Of a stretch of 64,000 nt of DNA, positions 17,962 through 26,976 are shown piece by piece. The stretch is from contig DATJYC010000033.1 of assembly GCA_035499735.1 (NCBI GenBank), positions 62,001 through 126,000 of the forward strand. The letters are read 5' to 3'. The translations under genes were made by a program, and so were the position numbers. The notes below the pieces were generated by a model. It saw only the letters and a program-made list of their open reading frames with translations. It ran no database searches and was not told where the DNA came from. Numbering within the stretch: position 1 is the stretch's first letter; each line of letters begins with the position of its first letter. The DNA is from VBDM01 sp035499735. GTDB taxonomy: Bacteria > Pseudomonadota > Gammaproteobacteria > Burkholderiales > SG8-39.

Positions 17962-18749
17962 ATGAAAGGGCGTGTCTACCTGATAGGCGCCGGCCCGGGG
18001 GCGCCGGACCTGCTGACGCTGCGCGCGGCTGATGTGCTGCGCCGGGCAGATGTGATCTTCCACGACTCGCTCGTGCACGGCGATACGCTCGCGCTCGCGT
18101 GGCGGGCAAAGAAGTTCGCGGTCGGCAAGCGCTCCGGGCGTCGCTCGACCGCGCAGCAGTTCATCAACAAGCGCCTGGTGGACGCCGCGCACAGGCACGA
18201 CGTGGTGGTGCGCCTGAAGGGCGGCGATCCCCTGCTATTCGGCCGCGCGCAGGAGGAGATTGAGGCCCTGCGCCGCGCGGGCGTCGATTTCGAGATCGTT
18301 CCGGGAGTGACCGCCGCAACCGCCGCCGCCGCGGAGCTCGGCGTCTCGCTCACGCGGCGGGGCTTGAGCCGGCACGTGGTCTTGGTCACCCCCCGCGCCG
18401 CCGAGGGCGAGCGCGCAAACGACTGGGCCGCCGCGGTGCTCGCCGCCGATACCGCGGTGCTCTACATGGGCGCGGGGCTCGCCGAGTCGATCGCCGCCGA
18501 TCTCGTCGCGCGCGGCATGCGTGCCGACACGCCGGTCGCGCTGGTAGAGAACGCTTCCCTGCCCGGACGCGTCGCAGTGATCGGAACGCTCGCGAACCTT
18601 TCCGCGCTAGTCCGGCGAGGCGGCGACGGACCGGTCACCGTTCTGATCGGCGAAGTGCTGAAGGAAAGCGCGGCGACGTCGAGAACCCGGAGGAGCTCGG
18701 CAACCTCGTGCAGCAGCTGGAGAATCCCTACCTCGGCACGCCCCGCTGA
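17962..18749 (+). CDS. cobA: Uroporphyrinogen-III C-methyltransferase, with an apparent frame switch near the C-terminus
   Basis: Residues 1-233 are a clear SUMT: VYLIGAGPGAPDLLTLRA, VVRLKGGDPLLFGRAQEEIEAL, VPGVTAATAAAAELG and AVLYMGAGLAE. It makes precorrin-2 for sirohaem, the cofactor of the adjacent sulfite reductase. The open frame itself runs to 18918, but beyond about 18660 it turns Arg/Ser-rich and reads antisense through dsbB. The overlapping frame from about 18660 to the TGA at 18747-18749 instead reads like protein (ENPEELGNLVQQLENPYLG) and would give about 262 residues, the usual SUMT length. I infer a one-base deletion or sequencing error, or less likely -1 frameshifting, near 18655-18665. 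Confidence 0.78.
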
Positions 18750-18753
18750 CCGC

Positions 18754-19257
18754 TCAGTCGCGCAGGGCGAGCACGACGGCGAATATCGCGAACGCCAGGA
18801 ACGCGACGAGCGTCCACTCGGGGATGCTGAACGACAGGAAGGTCCAGTCGACCTTCCCGCACTCACCCGACCCGCGCAGGATGCGTCCCAGCGACTTGAC
18901 CGGGCCGAACGTCGATAACATGAAATCGAGGCTTGGCCCGCAGGCCGGGCGCTGATCCTCCGGGAGGTGCTGGATCCAGGTGTGACGCGCCGCGATGGCG
19001 GCGCCCGTCGCCGCGAACAGCGCGATCACGCCCGCGTAGATACCCGCCCCCGCCGGCCGCGTCGGGTTGTGCAGGGCGGCGACGAGAAAGGCGAGCCCGG
19101 TGGCGAGCAGCACGATGCGCTGAAGGATGCACAGCGGGCAGGGCTCCAGGCCGAGGGCGAACTGAAGGTAGTAGCCGAAGCCGAGCATCCCGGCGCAGGC
19201 AAGGAAGCCCGCAAGGTTGCCCGCTTTTCGCGAGAAGGGCGGCATGGCCATCGTCAT
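18754..19257 (-). CDS. dsbB: Disulfide bond formation protein B
   Basis: The product has 167 residues and four transmembrane helices. The quinone-linked CxxC pair is C40/C43 (EPCPLCILQR) and the second periplasmic pair is C106 and C133 (PACGPS and GECGK). It re-oxidises DsbA and passes electrons to quinone in the inner membrane. Start codons at 19257 (MTMAMPP) and 19275 are both in frame; neither has a strong Shine-Dalgarno, and the shorter one fits the family length. It is convergent with cobA, separated by only 4 bases if the cobA frame switch is accepted. Confidence 0.85.
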   Translation of the reverse strand: MTMAMPPFSRKAGNLAGFLACAGMLGFGYYLQFALGLEPCPLCILQRIVLLATGLAFLVAALHNPTRPAGAGIYAGVIALFAATGAAIAARHTWIQHLPEDQRPACGPSLDFMLSTFGPVKSLGRILRGSGECGKVDWTFLSFSIPEWTLVAFLAFAIFAVVLALRD

Positions 19258-19366
19258 CGTGTAAGAGCCTAACATTCCCGGGTTCTTTCGGTTTTCGCCG
19301 GTCCCGCGGCTGTTCCTTTGACCGGGGCACTCGCCGTACGTTCCGACGGCGCCGCCTGCCATTAGA

Positions 19367-20041
19367 ATGAAGCTCGCTTCAAGGGACCCGGAATTGAAAC
19401 CGCATTTCGCCCGCCGCGAGGACCTGGGACTCAGCAAGGCCGAGTTTGCCGTGCTGAGGCGCCTGCGCACGCCGCAGAAGATCCAAAAATTCCTCGACCG
19501 GATGTCCCCGAATTTCGAGACGCAGGGACAGACCTGCCTGTCGGTGCGCGAGGTGCTGCGCCAGCGGCGCGCACACTGCATCGAGGGCGCCATGCTCGCC
19601 GCCTGCGCGCTCTGGGTGCACGGCGAGCCGCCGCTGCTCCTCGATCTGCGGGCCGAGCGCGATTACGACCATGTTGTGGCGCTGTTCCGGCGCGGTCGTT
19701 GCTGGGGCGCAATCTCGAAGACCAATCCCGCCGTGCTGCGCTGGCGCGACCCGGTGTACCGCAGCCTGCGCGAGCTCGCGATGTCCTACCTGCATGAATA
19801 CGCGAACAAGCGCCACCAAAAGACCCTTCGCAGCTACGCCGGGCCCTTCGACTTGCGGCGGTTCGATCCCGGTCTGTGGATCACGAACAAGAAGAACTGC
19901 TGGGAGGTCGGCGCAACGCTCGACGACCTGCGGCACTGCTCCCTCCTCACGCGCCGGCAGGCGCGCGGGCTGCGGCTGCGCGACGCCGTGGAGCGCAAGG
20001 CGGACGCCGTGCTCGAGCACCGACCGCCGCGTAGGTCCTAG
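19367..20041 (+). CDS. Transglutaminase-like hypothetical protein
   Basis: The product has 224 residues, cytosolic, with no signal or membrane segment. RRAHCIEGAMLAACAL places C71 at the start of a helix, and YDHVVALFRRGRCWGAISKTN places H102 on a strand and N120 after it. This Cys-His-Asn/Asp order and spacing is that of transglutaminase-like cysteine hydrolases. The C-terminal half (ELAMSYLHEY, LRSYAGPFDLRRFDP) has no motif I know. Similar proteins are annotated as hypothetical. It sits alone between dsbB and a convergent flavin monooxygenase (stops 1 base apart), so context gives no clue to substrate. Confidence 0.62.
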   Translation: MKLASRDPELKPHFARREDLGLSKAEFAVLRRLRTPQKIQKFLDRMSPNFETQGQTCLSVREVLRQRRAHCIEGAMLAACALWVHGEPPLLLDLRAERDYDHVVALFRRGRCWGAISKTNPAVLRWRDPVYRSLRELAMSYLHEYANKRHQKTLRSYAGPFDLRRFDPGLWITNKKNCWEVGATLDDLRHCSLLTRRQARGLRLRDAVERKADAVLEHRPPRRS

Positions 20042-21229
20042 CTAGACGATCCTCGCGGCCTTGCGCACGCTCTCGATGAGGGAGGTGCGCATGAGGAATT
20101 GCTTGTGCAGCCGCGGATCGTCGGCGGAGCGCCGCAGCTCGTCGAAGTTGGCCTGCCTGACCTTCGGGTCGCGCTCCTCCAGCCTTTTCTTGTTGACCAC
20201 GGTCTGCTGCTGGACGTACTCGATGTTGAGTGGCCGGCGGCGCCGCTCGTAGCGGTCGAGCATCTCCTCCCCCGCCCCGCCGCGCGCAACGAGGTCGAGG
20301 GTCTCCGCAAGCTCCACCGCATCGTGGATTCCGCAGTTGAGGCCCAGGCCTCCGACGGGATTGTTCACGTGCGCCGCGTCGCCCGCGAGAAACACCCGGC
20401 CCCTCCGGAAGAACTTCGCCACGCGCTGGTGCACCCGGTAGATGTTGCGGTGGACGATGGACTCCATCGGGTGGTCCTGCCACAGCCTGCTCATCCGGCG
20501 CTGCGCCGCTGCGTCGGAAAATGCCTCCTCGTCGGTCTCGCTGTCCCGCGCCGGGAATACGGCGCGCCAGCGTCCCTTGAGATCTTCGCCCATTACCCTG
20601 AACAGGTTGGTCCACTCTTCGGGATCGGAGATATAGCTGCGTGCGCAGCAGCCGAGCGCGTCCGCGAAGTCGAAGAGCGACGTCAGCACGAGGAATCTCT
20701 CGGGCCAGGTGTAGCCCTCGAATTCGATGCCGAGGCACTTGCGCACGGTGCTGCGCCCGCCGTCGCACCCGATGACGTAGTCGAAGGCGGGCTCCCCGGC
20801 GAGCCGGACGCCCCTCCCGTCCTGCGCGAGATCCGTGACCGCCGCTCCAAGCCGGACCTCAACGTTCGGCATCGCGGCGAGGCGCCGCAGCCCGATCTCG
20901 CAGAGCTTGTGCTGCTCGGTCTGGACCACGTAGGGATACGGCGTCTCGTCGCGCAGCACGTCGTGGTCGAACTCGGCGACCAGGGTCCCCGTCGCTCCGT
21001 CCCAGAACTGGAAATGCCGGGCGACGAGGCCGAGCGACCGGAACTCCTCGAGCAGCCCGAGCCCGGCGAGCATCTCGAGCGTCGAGGGATGGGTAGTCGC
21101 GGCGCGCGGGCTGTGGTCGATCGAGCGCTCGGCCTCGAGGAGCGTAACGCTCATTCCGCGCTGCGCGCAGGCGAGCGCCGCGACCACCCCGACCGGCCCC
21201 GCGCCGACGATCCCGACCCGCGTCTCCAC
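20042..21229 (-). CDS. FAD-dependent aromatic-type monooxygenase (PHBH fold)
   Basis: The product has 395 residues. The N-terminal dinucleotide motif is GIVGAGPVGVVAALACAQRG (6-25). The DG motif FDYVIGCDGGRSTVRK lies mid-protein and FLAGDAAHVNNPVGGLGLNCGIHDA binds the FAD pyrophosphate and ribityl. This is the group A flavin hydroxylase pattern, which uses NAD(P)H and oxygen. Substrate is unknown; relatives act on phenols, quinolines or 3-hydroxybenzoate-like compounds. It begins 13 bases downstream of the RND pump gene on the same strand, so it may be a last gene of the efflux operon. Confidence 0.78.
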   Translation of the reverse strand: METRVGIVGAGPVGVVAALACAQRGMSVTLLEAERSIDHSPRAATTHPSTLEMLAGLGLLEEFRSLGLVARHFQFWDGATGTLVAEFDHDVLRDETPYPYVVQTEQHKLCEIGLRRLAAMPNVEVRLGAAVTDLAQDGRGVRLAGEPAFDYVIGCDGGRSTVRKCLGIEFEGYTWPERFLVLTSLFDFADALGCCARSYISDPEEWTNLFRVMGEDLKGRWRAVFPARDSETDEEAFSDAAAQRRMSRLWQDHPMESIVHRNIYRVHQRVAKFFRRGRVFLAGDAAHVNNPVGGLGLNCGIHDAVELAETLDLVARGGAGEEMLDRYERRRRPLNIEYVQQQTVVNKKRLEERDPKVRQANFDELRRSADDPRLHKQFLMRTSLIESVRKAARIV

Positions 21230-21242
21230 CCGGGCCCGATCG

Positions 21243-24200
21243 TCAGCGTGCGGCCGGCAGCGCTTCGACCGTGGGCCGCTTCGAGTGGTCCGCCGCGACC
21301 AGGACGTACATCGCGGGAACGACGAACAGCGTGAACAGCGTGCCGATCGCGATGCCCGTGGCGATCACCAGCCCCATGTTGAAGCGACTCACTGCGCCTG
21401 CCCCGCTCGCAATCAGCAGCGGGACGACGCCGAGGACCATCGCCCCCGTGGTCATCAGGATCGGACGCAGCCGGATGCCCGCGGCCTTTTCGACGGCCTC
21501 GCGCTTGCCGAGCCCCTGCTTCTGCAGGTTGTTCGCGAACTCCACGATAAGAATGCCGTGCTTGCTGATGAGCCCGATCAGGGTGACCAGCCCCACCTGC
21601 GTATAGATGTTGAGGCTCGCACCGCCGATCCCCAGGCTGACGAAGATCAGCGCTCCGCAGATCGACATCGGCACCGAGATCAGGATGATGATCGGGTCGC
21701 GGAAGCTCTCGAACTGCGCCGAGAGCGCGAGGAAGATTATGACCAGCGCGAACGCCAGGGTCGCGAGCAGCGCGCTCGACTCCTGCACGAACTGCCGCGA
21801 CGGGCCGGAGTAGTCCACCGAATAGCCCTGAGGCAGCGTCCGCTTCGCGAGATTCTGCATGTAGGCGATCGCGTCGCCCTGCGTCACCCCGGGGAAAGGC
21901 ACGCCCGAGACCGTCGCCGCGTTCTGCTGCTGGAAGCGGTTGAGCGCTTGCGGCACCGTGGTCGTCGTGATGTGCACGACCGTCGAGAGCGGGATGGAGT
22001 CGCCGTTGGCCACGCGGATGTAGGTGCTGTTCAGCTGGCTCGCGTTCAGTCGGTCGGCCTGCTGCACCTGCGGTATGACCTTGTAGGCGCGGTCGTGGAA
22101 GCTGAAGTAGTTCACGTAGCCGCCGCCGAGAAGCGAGGACAGGGCGCTGCCCACGTCTTTCATGGTCAGGCCGAGCTGCGCGGTCAGCTCGCGGTCGATG
22201 GTGATCGTCGACTGCGGCAGGTCGTACCTCAGGTCGTTGTCGAGGAAGATGAAATTGCCGCTTTTCTGCGCTTCCTGGAAGAAGGCCACGGCGACATCGT
22301 TCAGCCGCTCGAAGGGCTCGGTAGTCTGGATCACGAACTGCACCGGGAAGCCAAACGCTCCGGGGAGCGGTGGCGGCTGGAAGGCAGCGGCGCGCAGGCC
22401 TGCGATGTGGCCGAGCTCGTTCTGCACGATGGGCTGCAGCTGCGCGGTGGTGAGCTTGCGCTCGTTCCAGGGCTTCATCACCATGCCGGCGATGATCTGT
22501 CCCGGGACGTCGATCTGGAACACGTGGTCGGTCTCCGCGTGCTTCACGAAGATCTCGTAGATCTGCCGCGTGTAGAGCTGCCTCTGCTCCAGCGTCGAAT
22601 TCGGCGCGCCTGTTGCGGAGCTGATGATGATGCCCTGGTCCTCGGGCGGCGCGAGCTCGGACTTGGCCGTGGCATAGAGGAAGTAGATGCTCCCCAGCAC
22701 GATGGCCGAGAACACCGCAGTCACCGGAACGTAGTTCAGCGTCCGGTGCAGGAAGCCCTCGTAGCGTTTGTGAAAGGAATCGAAAATGTGATCCAGTAGG
22801 AGGACAAGCTTCGCGTCCCAGGTCCTGAGCGTGGGGTCGTGGGGCTTGAGCAGCCGGCCGCACATCATGGGCGACAGCGTGAGCGCGATGACCGCAGAGA
22901 CCGTGACCGCGCCCACCAGCGTCACCGCGAATTCGGTAAACAGCGCCCCAGTCAGCCCCGTGAGAAAGATGATCGGGACGTAGACAGCCACCAGCACGAT
23001 GGTCATCGCGATGATCGGGTTGGCGAGCTCGCGCGCCGCCTGGATGGCGGCTTGGGCCGGCTTCATGCCCTCCTCGAGGTGGCGGTTTACGTTCTCCACC
23101 ACGATGATCGCGTCGTCCACGACCAGGCCGATCGCGAGCACCAGCGCGAGCAGCGTCAGCAGGTTGATCGAGTATCCCAGCACGAGCATCAGCGTGAAGG
23201 TCCCCACCAGCGACAGCGGGATCGCCACGGTGGGAATCACCACCGACCTGATCGATCCCAGGAAGGCGAACACCACGAGCGTGACGATGACCAGCGCCTC
23301 GCCGAGGGTCCAGATGACCTCCTCGATCGCGCTGTTAACAAACTTGGTCGAGTCGTAGACGATCTCGCCGTCCAGCCCCTGGGGCAGCTGGGTCTTGATG
23401 TCGGGAAAGACGTTGCGCACGCGCGCGATGACCTCGAGCAGGTTCGCCGCGGGAGCAATGTTGATGCCGATGTAGACCGCCTTCTTTCCGTCGAAGCCGA
23501 CTTCGGATTCGTAGTCCTCGGCACCGAGCGTCACGTTGGCGACATCCCCGAGCCGCACCACTGCGCCCCCCTGCTGCTTGACGACGAGCTTGCGGAACTC
23601 GTCGACCGACTTGAGATTCGTCGACGCCGTGAGATTGACTTGCACCATCTGGCCCTTGGTATTGCCGACCGCCGAAAGGAAATTGTTCGCCGCGAGGGCG
23701 TTGCTGATGTCAGCCGCGGTCAGCCCGTACGCTGCCAGCTTGTCCGGATCGAGCCAGGCGCGCATCGCGAACAGCTTTCCTCCAAGTATTTCCGCGGTCT
23801 GCACGCCCTCGACCGCCTGCAGCTTGGGCTGGACGACACGGATCAGGTAGTCGGTGATCTGGTTGGCGTTAAGCACGTTGCTCGCAAAGCCGATATACAT
23901 CGCCGCGACCGTCTGCCCGACCTTCACGGTGAGCACGGGCTGCTGCGAACCCGGCGGCAGCTGGTTCAGCACCGCGTTCACCTTGGTGTTGATCTCGGTG
24001 AGCGCCTTGTCGACGTCGTAGTTCAGGCGCAGCGCTGCGGTGATCACGCTCACGCTCTGGCGGCTGACCGAGCTCATGTAGTCGATGCCGTTCGCCTGCG
24101 CGATCGAGTTCTCGAGCGGCGTGGTGATGAATCCAGCCACGAGGGACGGGTCGGCTCCGAAATAGGTGGTCGTCACGGTGACCACCGCGTTCTCCGTGCG

Positions 24201-24317
24201 CGGGTACTGCAGCACTGGCAGCAGCGCGATCGAGCGCAGCCCCAGTACCAGCAGCGTGAGGCTCACGACCGTGGCGAGGACCGGCCGCTCGACGAAGATG
24301 TCGGTGAATTTCCTCAT
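21243..24317 (-). CDS. RND (HAE1) multidrug efflux transporter
   Basis: The product has 1024 residues, as in MexB/AcrB-like pumps. The N-terminus FTDIFVERPVLATVVSLTLLVLG is the first membrane helix. Two large periplasmic loops alternate with two sets of five membrane helices. The proton-relay helix contains GLVVDDAIIVVENV, with the paired Asp, and the second half carries GLISKHGILIVEFANN and GIRLRPILMTT. It exports hydrophobic compounds using proton motive force. With the adaptor gene (10 bases upstream) and an outer-membrane factor it forms a complete tripartite pump. It is closer in feel to MexF/MdtC-like than to heavy-metal RND pumps (no CusA Met residues seen). Confidence 0.92.
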   Translation of the reverse strand: MRKFTDIFVERPVLATVVSLTLLVLGLRSIALLPVLQYPRTENAVVTVTTTYFGADPSLVAGFITTPLENSIAQANGIDYMSSVSRQSVSVITAALRLNYDVDKALTEINTKVNAVLNQLPPGSQQPVLTVKVGQTVAAMYIGFASNVLNANQITDYLIRVVQPKLQAVEGVQTAEILGGKLFAMRAWLDPDKLAAYGLTAADISNALAANNFLSAVGNTKGQMVQVNLTASTNLKSVDEFRKLVVKQQGGAVVRLGDVANVTLGAEDYESEVGFDGKKAVYIGINIAPAANLLEVIARVRNVFPDIKTQLPQGLDGEIVYDSTKFVNSAIEEVIWTLGEALVIVTLVVFAFLGSIRSVVIPTVAIPLSLVGTFTLMLVLGYSINLLTLLALVLAIGLVVDDAIIVVENVNRHLEEGMKPAQAAIQAARELANPIIAMTIVLVAVYVPIIFLTGLTGALFTEFAVTLVGAVTVSAVIALTLSPMMCGRLLKPHDPTLRTWDAKLVLLLDHIFDSFHKRYEGFLHRTLNYVPVTAVFSAIVLGSIYFLYATAKSELAPPEDQGIIISSATGAPNSTLEQRQLYTRQIYEIFVKHAETDHVFQIDVPGQIIAGMVMKPWNERKLTTAQLQPIVQNELGHIAGLRAAAFQPPPLPGAFGFPVQFVIQTTEPFERLNDVAVAFFQEAQKSGNFIFLDNDLRYDLPQSTITIDRELTAQLGLTMKDVGSALSSLLGGGYVNYFSFHDRAYKVIPQVQQADRLNASQLNSTYIRVANGDSIPLSTVVHITTTTVPQALNRFQQQNAATVSGVPFPGVTQGDAIAYMQNLAKRTLPQGYSVDYSGPSRQFVQESSALLATLAFALVIIFLALSAQFESFRDPIIILISVPMSICGALIFVSLGIGGASLNIYTQVGLVTLIGLISKHGILIVEFANNLQKQGLGKREAVEKAAGIRLRPILMTTGAMVLGVVPLLIASGAGAVSRFNMGLVIATGIAIGTLFTLFVVPAMYVLVAADHSKRPTVEALPAAR

Positions 24318-24327
24318 GTCCGCTCCA

Positions 24328-25461
24328 TCACTGGTCCCTGGGCCTGGGCGCGGGGTTGTTGGCGGGCTGGACCGCGTTGTTGACGATCACCGGCACGCCC
24401 GAGCGCAGCTTGATCTGGCCGGCCGTGACCACGGTGTCTCCCTCCTTGATGCCCGAGAGGATCGCGACCTGGTCGCCGCGGGTCGGGCCCGTGGTGACGA
24501 ACTTCTGCTGGGCGACGAGCGAGCTCGGCTTGCCGTCCACGGCGGGCTGCTCCTCCACCACGAACACGGTGTCGCCGTAGGGGTTGTAGCTCACGGCAGT
24601 CTGCGGCAGCGTGATCCGCCGCTGCGGGTCGCCGAAAGCGATGCTCACGGTCGCGAACATGCCCGGCAGCAGGGTCTTCTTCGGGTTGCGCACGGTCGCG
24701 CGCACCAGCACGTTGCGCGTCGCGGGATCCACCTTGGGGTCGATCGAGCTGATTTCGCCCGAGAACTGCTGGGCGGGAAAAGCGTCGGTGCTGAGCGTCA
24801 CCTTCTGCTTCAGGGCGACCGTGCCGAGCGATTTCTGGGGCGCATAGAAGTCCACGAAGACCGGGTCGAGCGACTGCAGCGTCACCAGCTTGGTGCCCGC
24901 GGTAACGTATTGCCCGAGGTCCACGGCGCGAACACCCAGGCGTCCCGCGAAGGGCGCGCGGATGAGCTTCTTGTTCACCAGGGCGCGCTGCTCGGCGACC
25001 TGTGCCTTCGCGCTCTTCAGCGTGGCCGCGTCGGCGTCGACCACCGCTTGGCTCACCGCCTGGATCGCCAGCTGCTTCTTGTCGCGCTCGTAGTTGGCCT
25101 CGGCGAGCTCCACCGCCGCTTCCAGCGACTGCAGCCTCGCGACGTCCGCTTCGTTGTTGAGCTGCACCAGGGGCGCGCCTTCCGCGACCCCCTGGCTCGA
25201 CTGGAAATGGATCGCTGTGATCACCCCGGGTACCTCGGGCGCGATGTCCGAGCCGCGCACCGCGCGCAGCGTCCCCACAGCCTGGAACGCACCCTGCCAT
25301 TCGGAGGACTCGGCCTTGGTCGTCGAAACCGTCTGCGGCGGGATCACGCCTACCGGGATAAACTTGCGCAACATCGCAGGTTTCACGACGAGCTGGAAGG
25401 TCAGTATCCCGCCGAAGACGAGCCCGGCGGCGATCAGCATGATGATCATTCGTTTGGTCAT
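24328..25461 (-). CDS. RND efflux periplasmic adaptor (membrane fusion protein)
   Basis: The product has 377 residues. One N-terminal membrane anchor (5-25, MIIMLIAAGLVFGGILTF) is followed by a lipoyl half-motif (RGSDIAPEVPGVITAIHF), an alpha-helical hairpin (ADVARLQSLEAAVELAEANYERDK), the second lipoyl half (KKLIRAPFAGRLGVRAVDLGQYV) and a beta-barrel and MP domain (ISSIDPKVDPATRNVLVRATV). It links the inner-membrane pump to the outer-membrane channel. It is transcribed between the TolC-like gene and the pump gene. Confidence 0.9.
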   Translation of the reverse strand: MTKRMIIMLIAAGLVFGGILTFQLVVKPAMLRKFIPVGVIPPQTVSTTKAESSEWQGAFQAVGTLRAVRGSDIAPEVPGVITAIHFQSSQGVAEGAPLVQLNNEADVARLQSLEAAVELAEANYERDKKQLAIQAVSQAVVDADAATLKSAKAQVAEQRALVNKKLIRAPFAGRLGVRAVDLGQYVTAGTKLVTLQSLDPVFVDFYAPQKSLGTVALKQKVTLSTDAFPAQQFSGEISSIDPKVDPATRNVLVRATVRNPKKTLLPGMFATVSIAFGDPQRRITLPQTAVSYNPYGDTVFVVEEQPAVDGKPSSLVAQQKFVTTGPTRGDQVAILSGIKEGDTVVTAGQIKLRSGVPVIVNNAVQPANNPAPRPRDQ

Positions 25462-25494
25462 GAGATGCGGCTCCTCGAGTTCTTTCCCGCTCTT

Positions 25495-26976
25495 TCAGTC
25501 GGCGCGCGTGACCGGCGTCGCTCCGGCCGGCTGCTCCCGGTTCCACCAGCCGCCGCCCAACGCCTGGAACAGCGCGGCCGTGTCGGCGTAGCGCGCGGCC
25601 TGAGCCTGCACGAGCGCGGCCTTCGCGATGTTGTACTGGCGCTGGGCATTGAGCAGGGCGAGATAGTTCGCGCCGCCGACCTTGAGCTGCTCGCGCGTTA
25701 CTTCCAGGCTTTCTCGCGCCGCGGCCTCGGCCTCGGCCTGCGCCTTCAGCGTCCTCGCGTCGTACTCGAGCGCGAGCAGGACGTCGGCGACGTCCTGGAA
25801 GGCGGTGAGGACGGCGAGCCGGTACTGCGCGAAGGCCTGGTCGTAGGCCGCCTCGGCGCCGCGCTTCTGCGCGGCGAGCTGTCCTGCGTGGAAGATCGGC
25901 TGGAGCAGGTTCGCGCCGATGTTCCAGATCTGCGTGCCGGGGTTGAAGAGATCGCCGCTGTTCAGGGCCGCGGTACCGTAGCTTCCGGTCAACGTGACCT
26001 GCGGGAACATCAGCGCCTCGGCGACCCCGATCCGGGCATTCGTCTGGTGAAGGATCGCCTCGGCCTGACGCACGTCGGGCCGCTGGCGCAACAGGTCCGA
26101 CGGGACGCTGAGCGGAAGGTCGCCGGGCAGGCGGAAGTTGCTGAATTCGAGCTCGGGCAGCTTCGCGTCGGCGGGGAGCTTGCCGAGCAGCACCGCGAGC
26201 TGGTTGCGGGTCTGGCCGAGCGCCTTCTCGAGCGGCGGCAGGGTCGCGCGCGTCTGCGCCGCCTGCGCTCGCTGGCCCAGCAGATCGGATCCGGAGATCG
26301 CACCCAGAGCGAACTGCTTCTCGGCGAGCCCCAGCTGGGCGTCCTGCGCCTCGGAGATCTCGCGCGTTGCGCGGATCTGCTCGCGCAGCGATGCCTCGCG
26401 AAACGCGGTGGTGGCCACATTCGCGGTGAGCGCGAGGTAGGCCGCTTCGACCTGGAAGCGCTGGAAGTCGACGCCCGCCCTGAGGGCCTCGAGCTCGCGG
26501 CGCGCGCCGCCCGCGACGTCGATCGCGTAGGTCACGTTGACCGACGCGTTGTAGAGGTTGAAGGTCGTAGGCGGAATCGACGGGTTTCCGAATGAGGCTC
26601 CGGAGATACGCTGGCGCCTCGCCGCGAGATTGGCGTCGACGCTCGGGTAGAGCACGGCGTACTGCGCGTTGACGTTTTCCTCGGCCTGGCGCAGCGCGGC
26701 CTTGGCCGCCGCGAGCGTCGGCTGGCCGGCGAGCGCCGCGCGGATGAGCGCGTCGAGCTCGGGCGAGCCGAACACGGTCCACCAGTCGGCGGCGATCTTC
26801 GCTCCGACCTGCACGCGCTGGGCGTCCCCGCCCTGCACCGGGGCGGACTCGGTGCGCTCGGGCTGAGGCTTCTCCGTGTACGCGCCGGCGGTGGGCGCCT
26901 CCGGCGCTCGGTAGTCGGGCCCGACGGCGCAGGCGACGAGGAAGACGGCGGCTCCGGCGATCGCGTGTCGCCTCAT
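25495..26976 (-). CDS. Outer-membrane efflux lipoprotein, NodT/OprM family
   Basis: The product has 493 residues. The start shows a lipoprotein signal (AGAAVFLVACAVGPDYRAP, with C17 as the lipidated residue). Two outer-membrane-efflux repeats follow: DALIRAALAGQPTLAAAKAALRQAEENV early, and RQRPDVRQAEAILHQTNARIGVAEALMFPQVTLTG mid-protein. It ends in long helices (EAEAAARESLEVTREQLKVGGANYLALLNAQRQY). It forms the trimeric exit duct of the pump. Its ATG overlaps the tetR stop as ATGA, so the regulator and channel are translationally coupled. Order in the operon: tetR, channel, adaptor, pump. Confidence 0.9.
   Translation of the reverse strand: MRRHAIAGAAVFLVACAVGPDYRAPEAPTAGAYTEKPQPERTESAPVQGGDAQRVQVGAKIAADWWTVFGSPELDALIRAALAGQPTLAAAKAALRQAEENVNAQYAVLYPSVDANLAARRQRISGASFGNPSIPPTTFNLYNASVNVTYAIDVAGGARRELEALRAGVDFQRFQVEAAYLALTANVATTAFREASLREQIRATREISEAQDAQLGLAEKQFALGAISGSDLLGQRAQAAQTRATLPPLEKALGQTRNQLAVLLGKLPADAKLPELEFSNFRLPGDLPLSVPSDLLRQRPDVRQAEAILHQTNARIGVAEALMFPQVTLTGSYGTAALNSGDLFNPGTQIWNIGANLLQPIFHAGQLAAQKRGAEAAYDQAFAQYRLAVLTAFQDVADVLLALEYDARTLKAQAEAEAAARESLEVTREQLKVGGANYLALLNAQRQYNIAKAALVQAQAARYADTAALFQALGGGWWNREQPAGATPVTRAD

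Noticed and set aside
24166..26595. An 809-codon plus-strand frame opposite the efflux genes
   Set aside because: It has low-complexity Arg/Leu/Asp content and is complementary to the adaptor and channel genes, a normal effect of high G+C.
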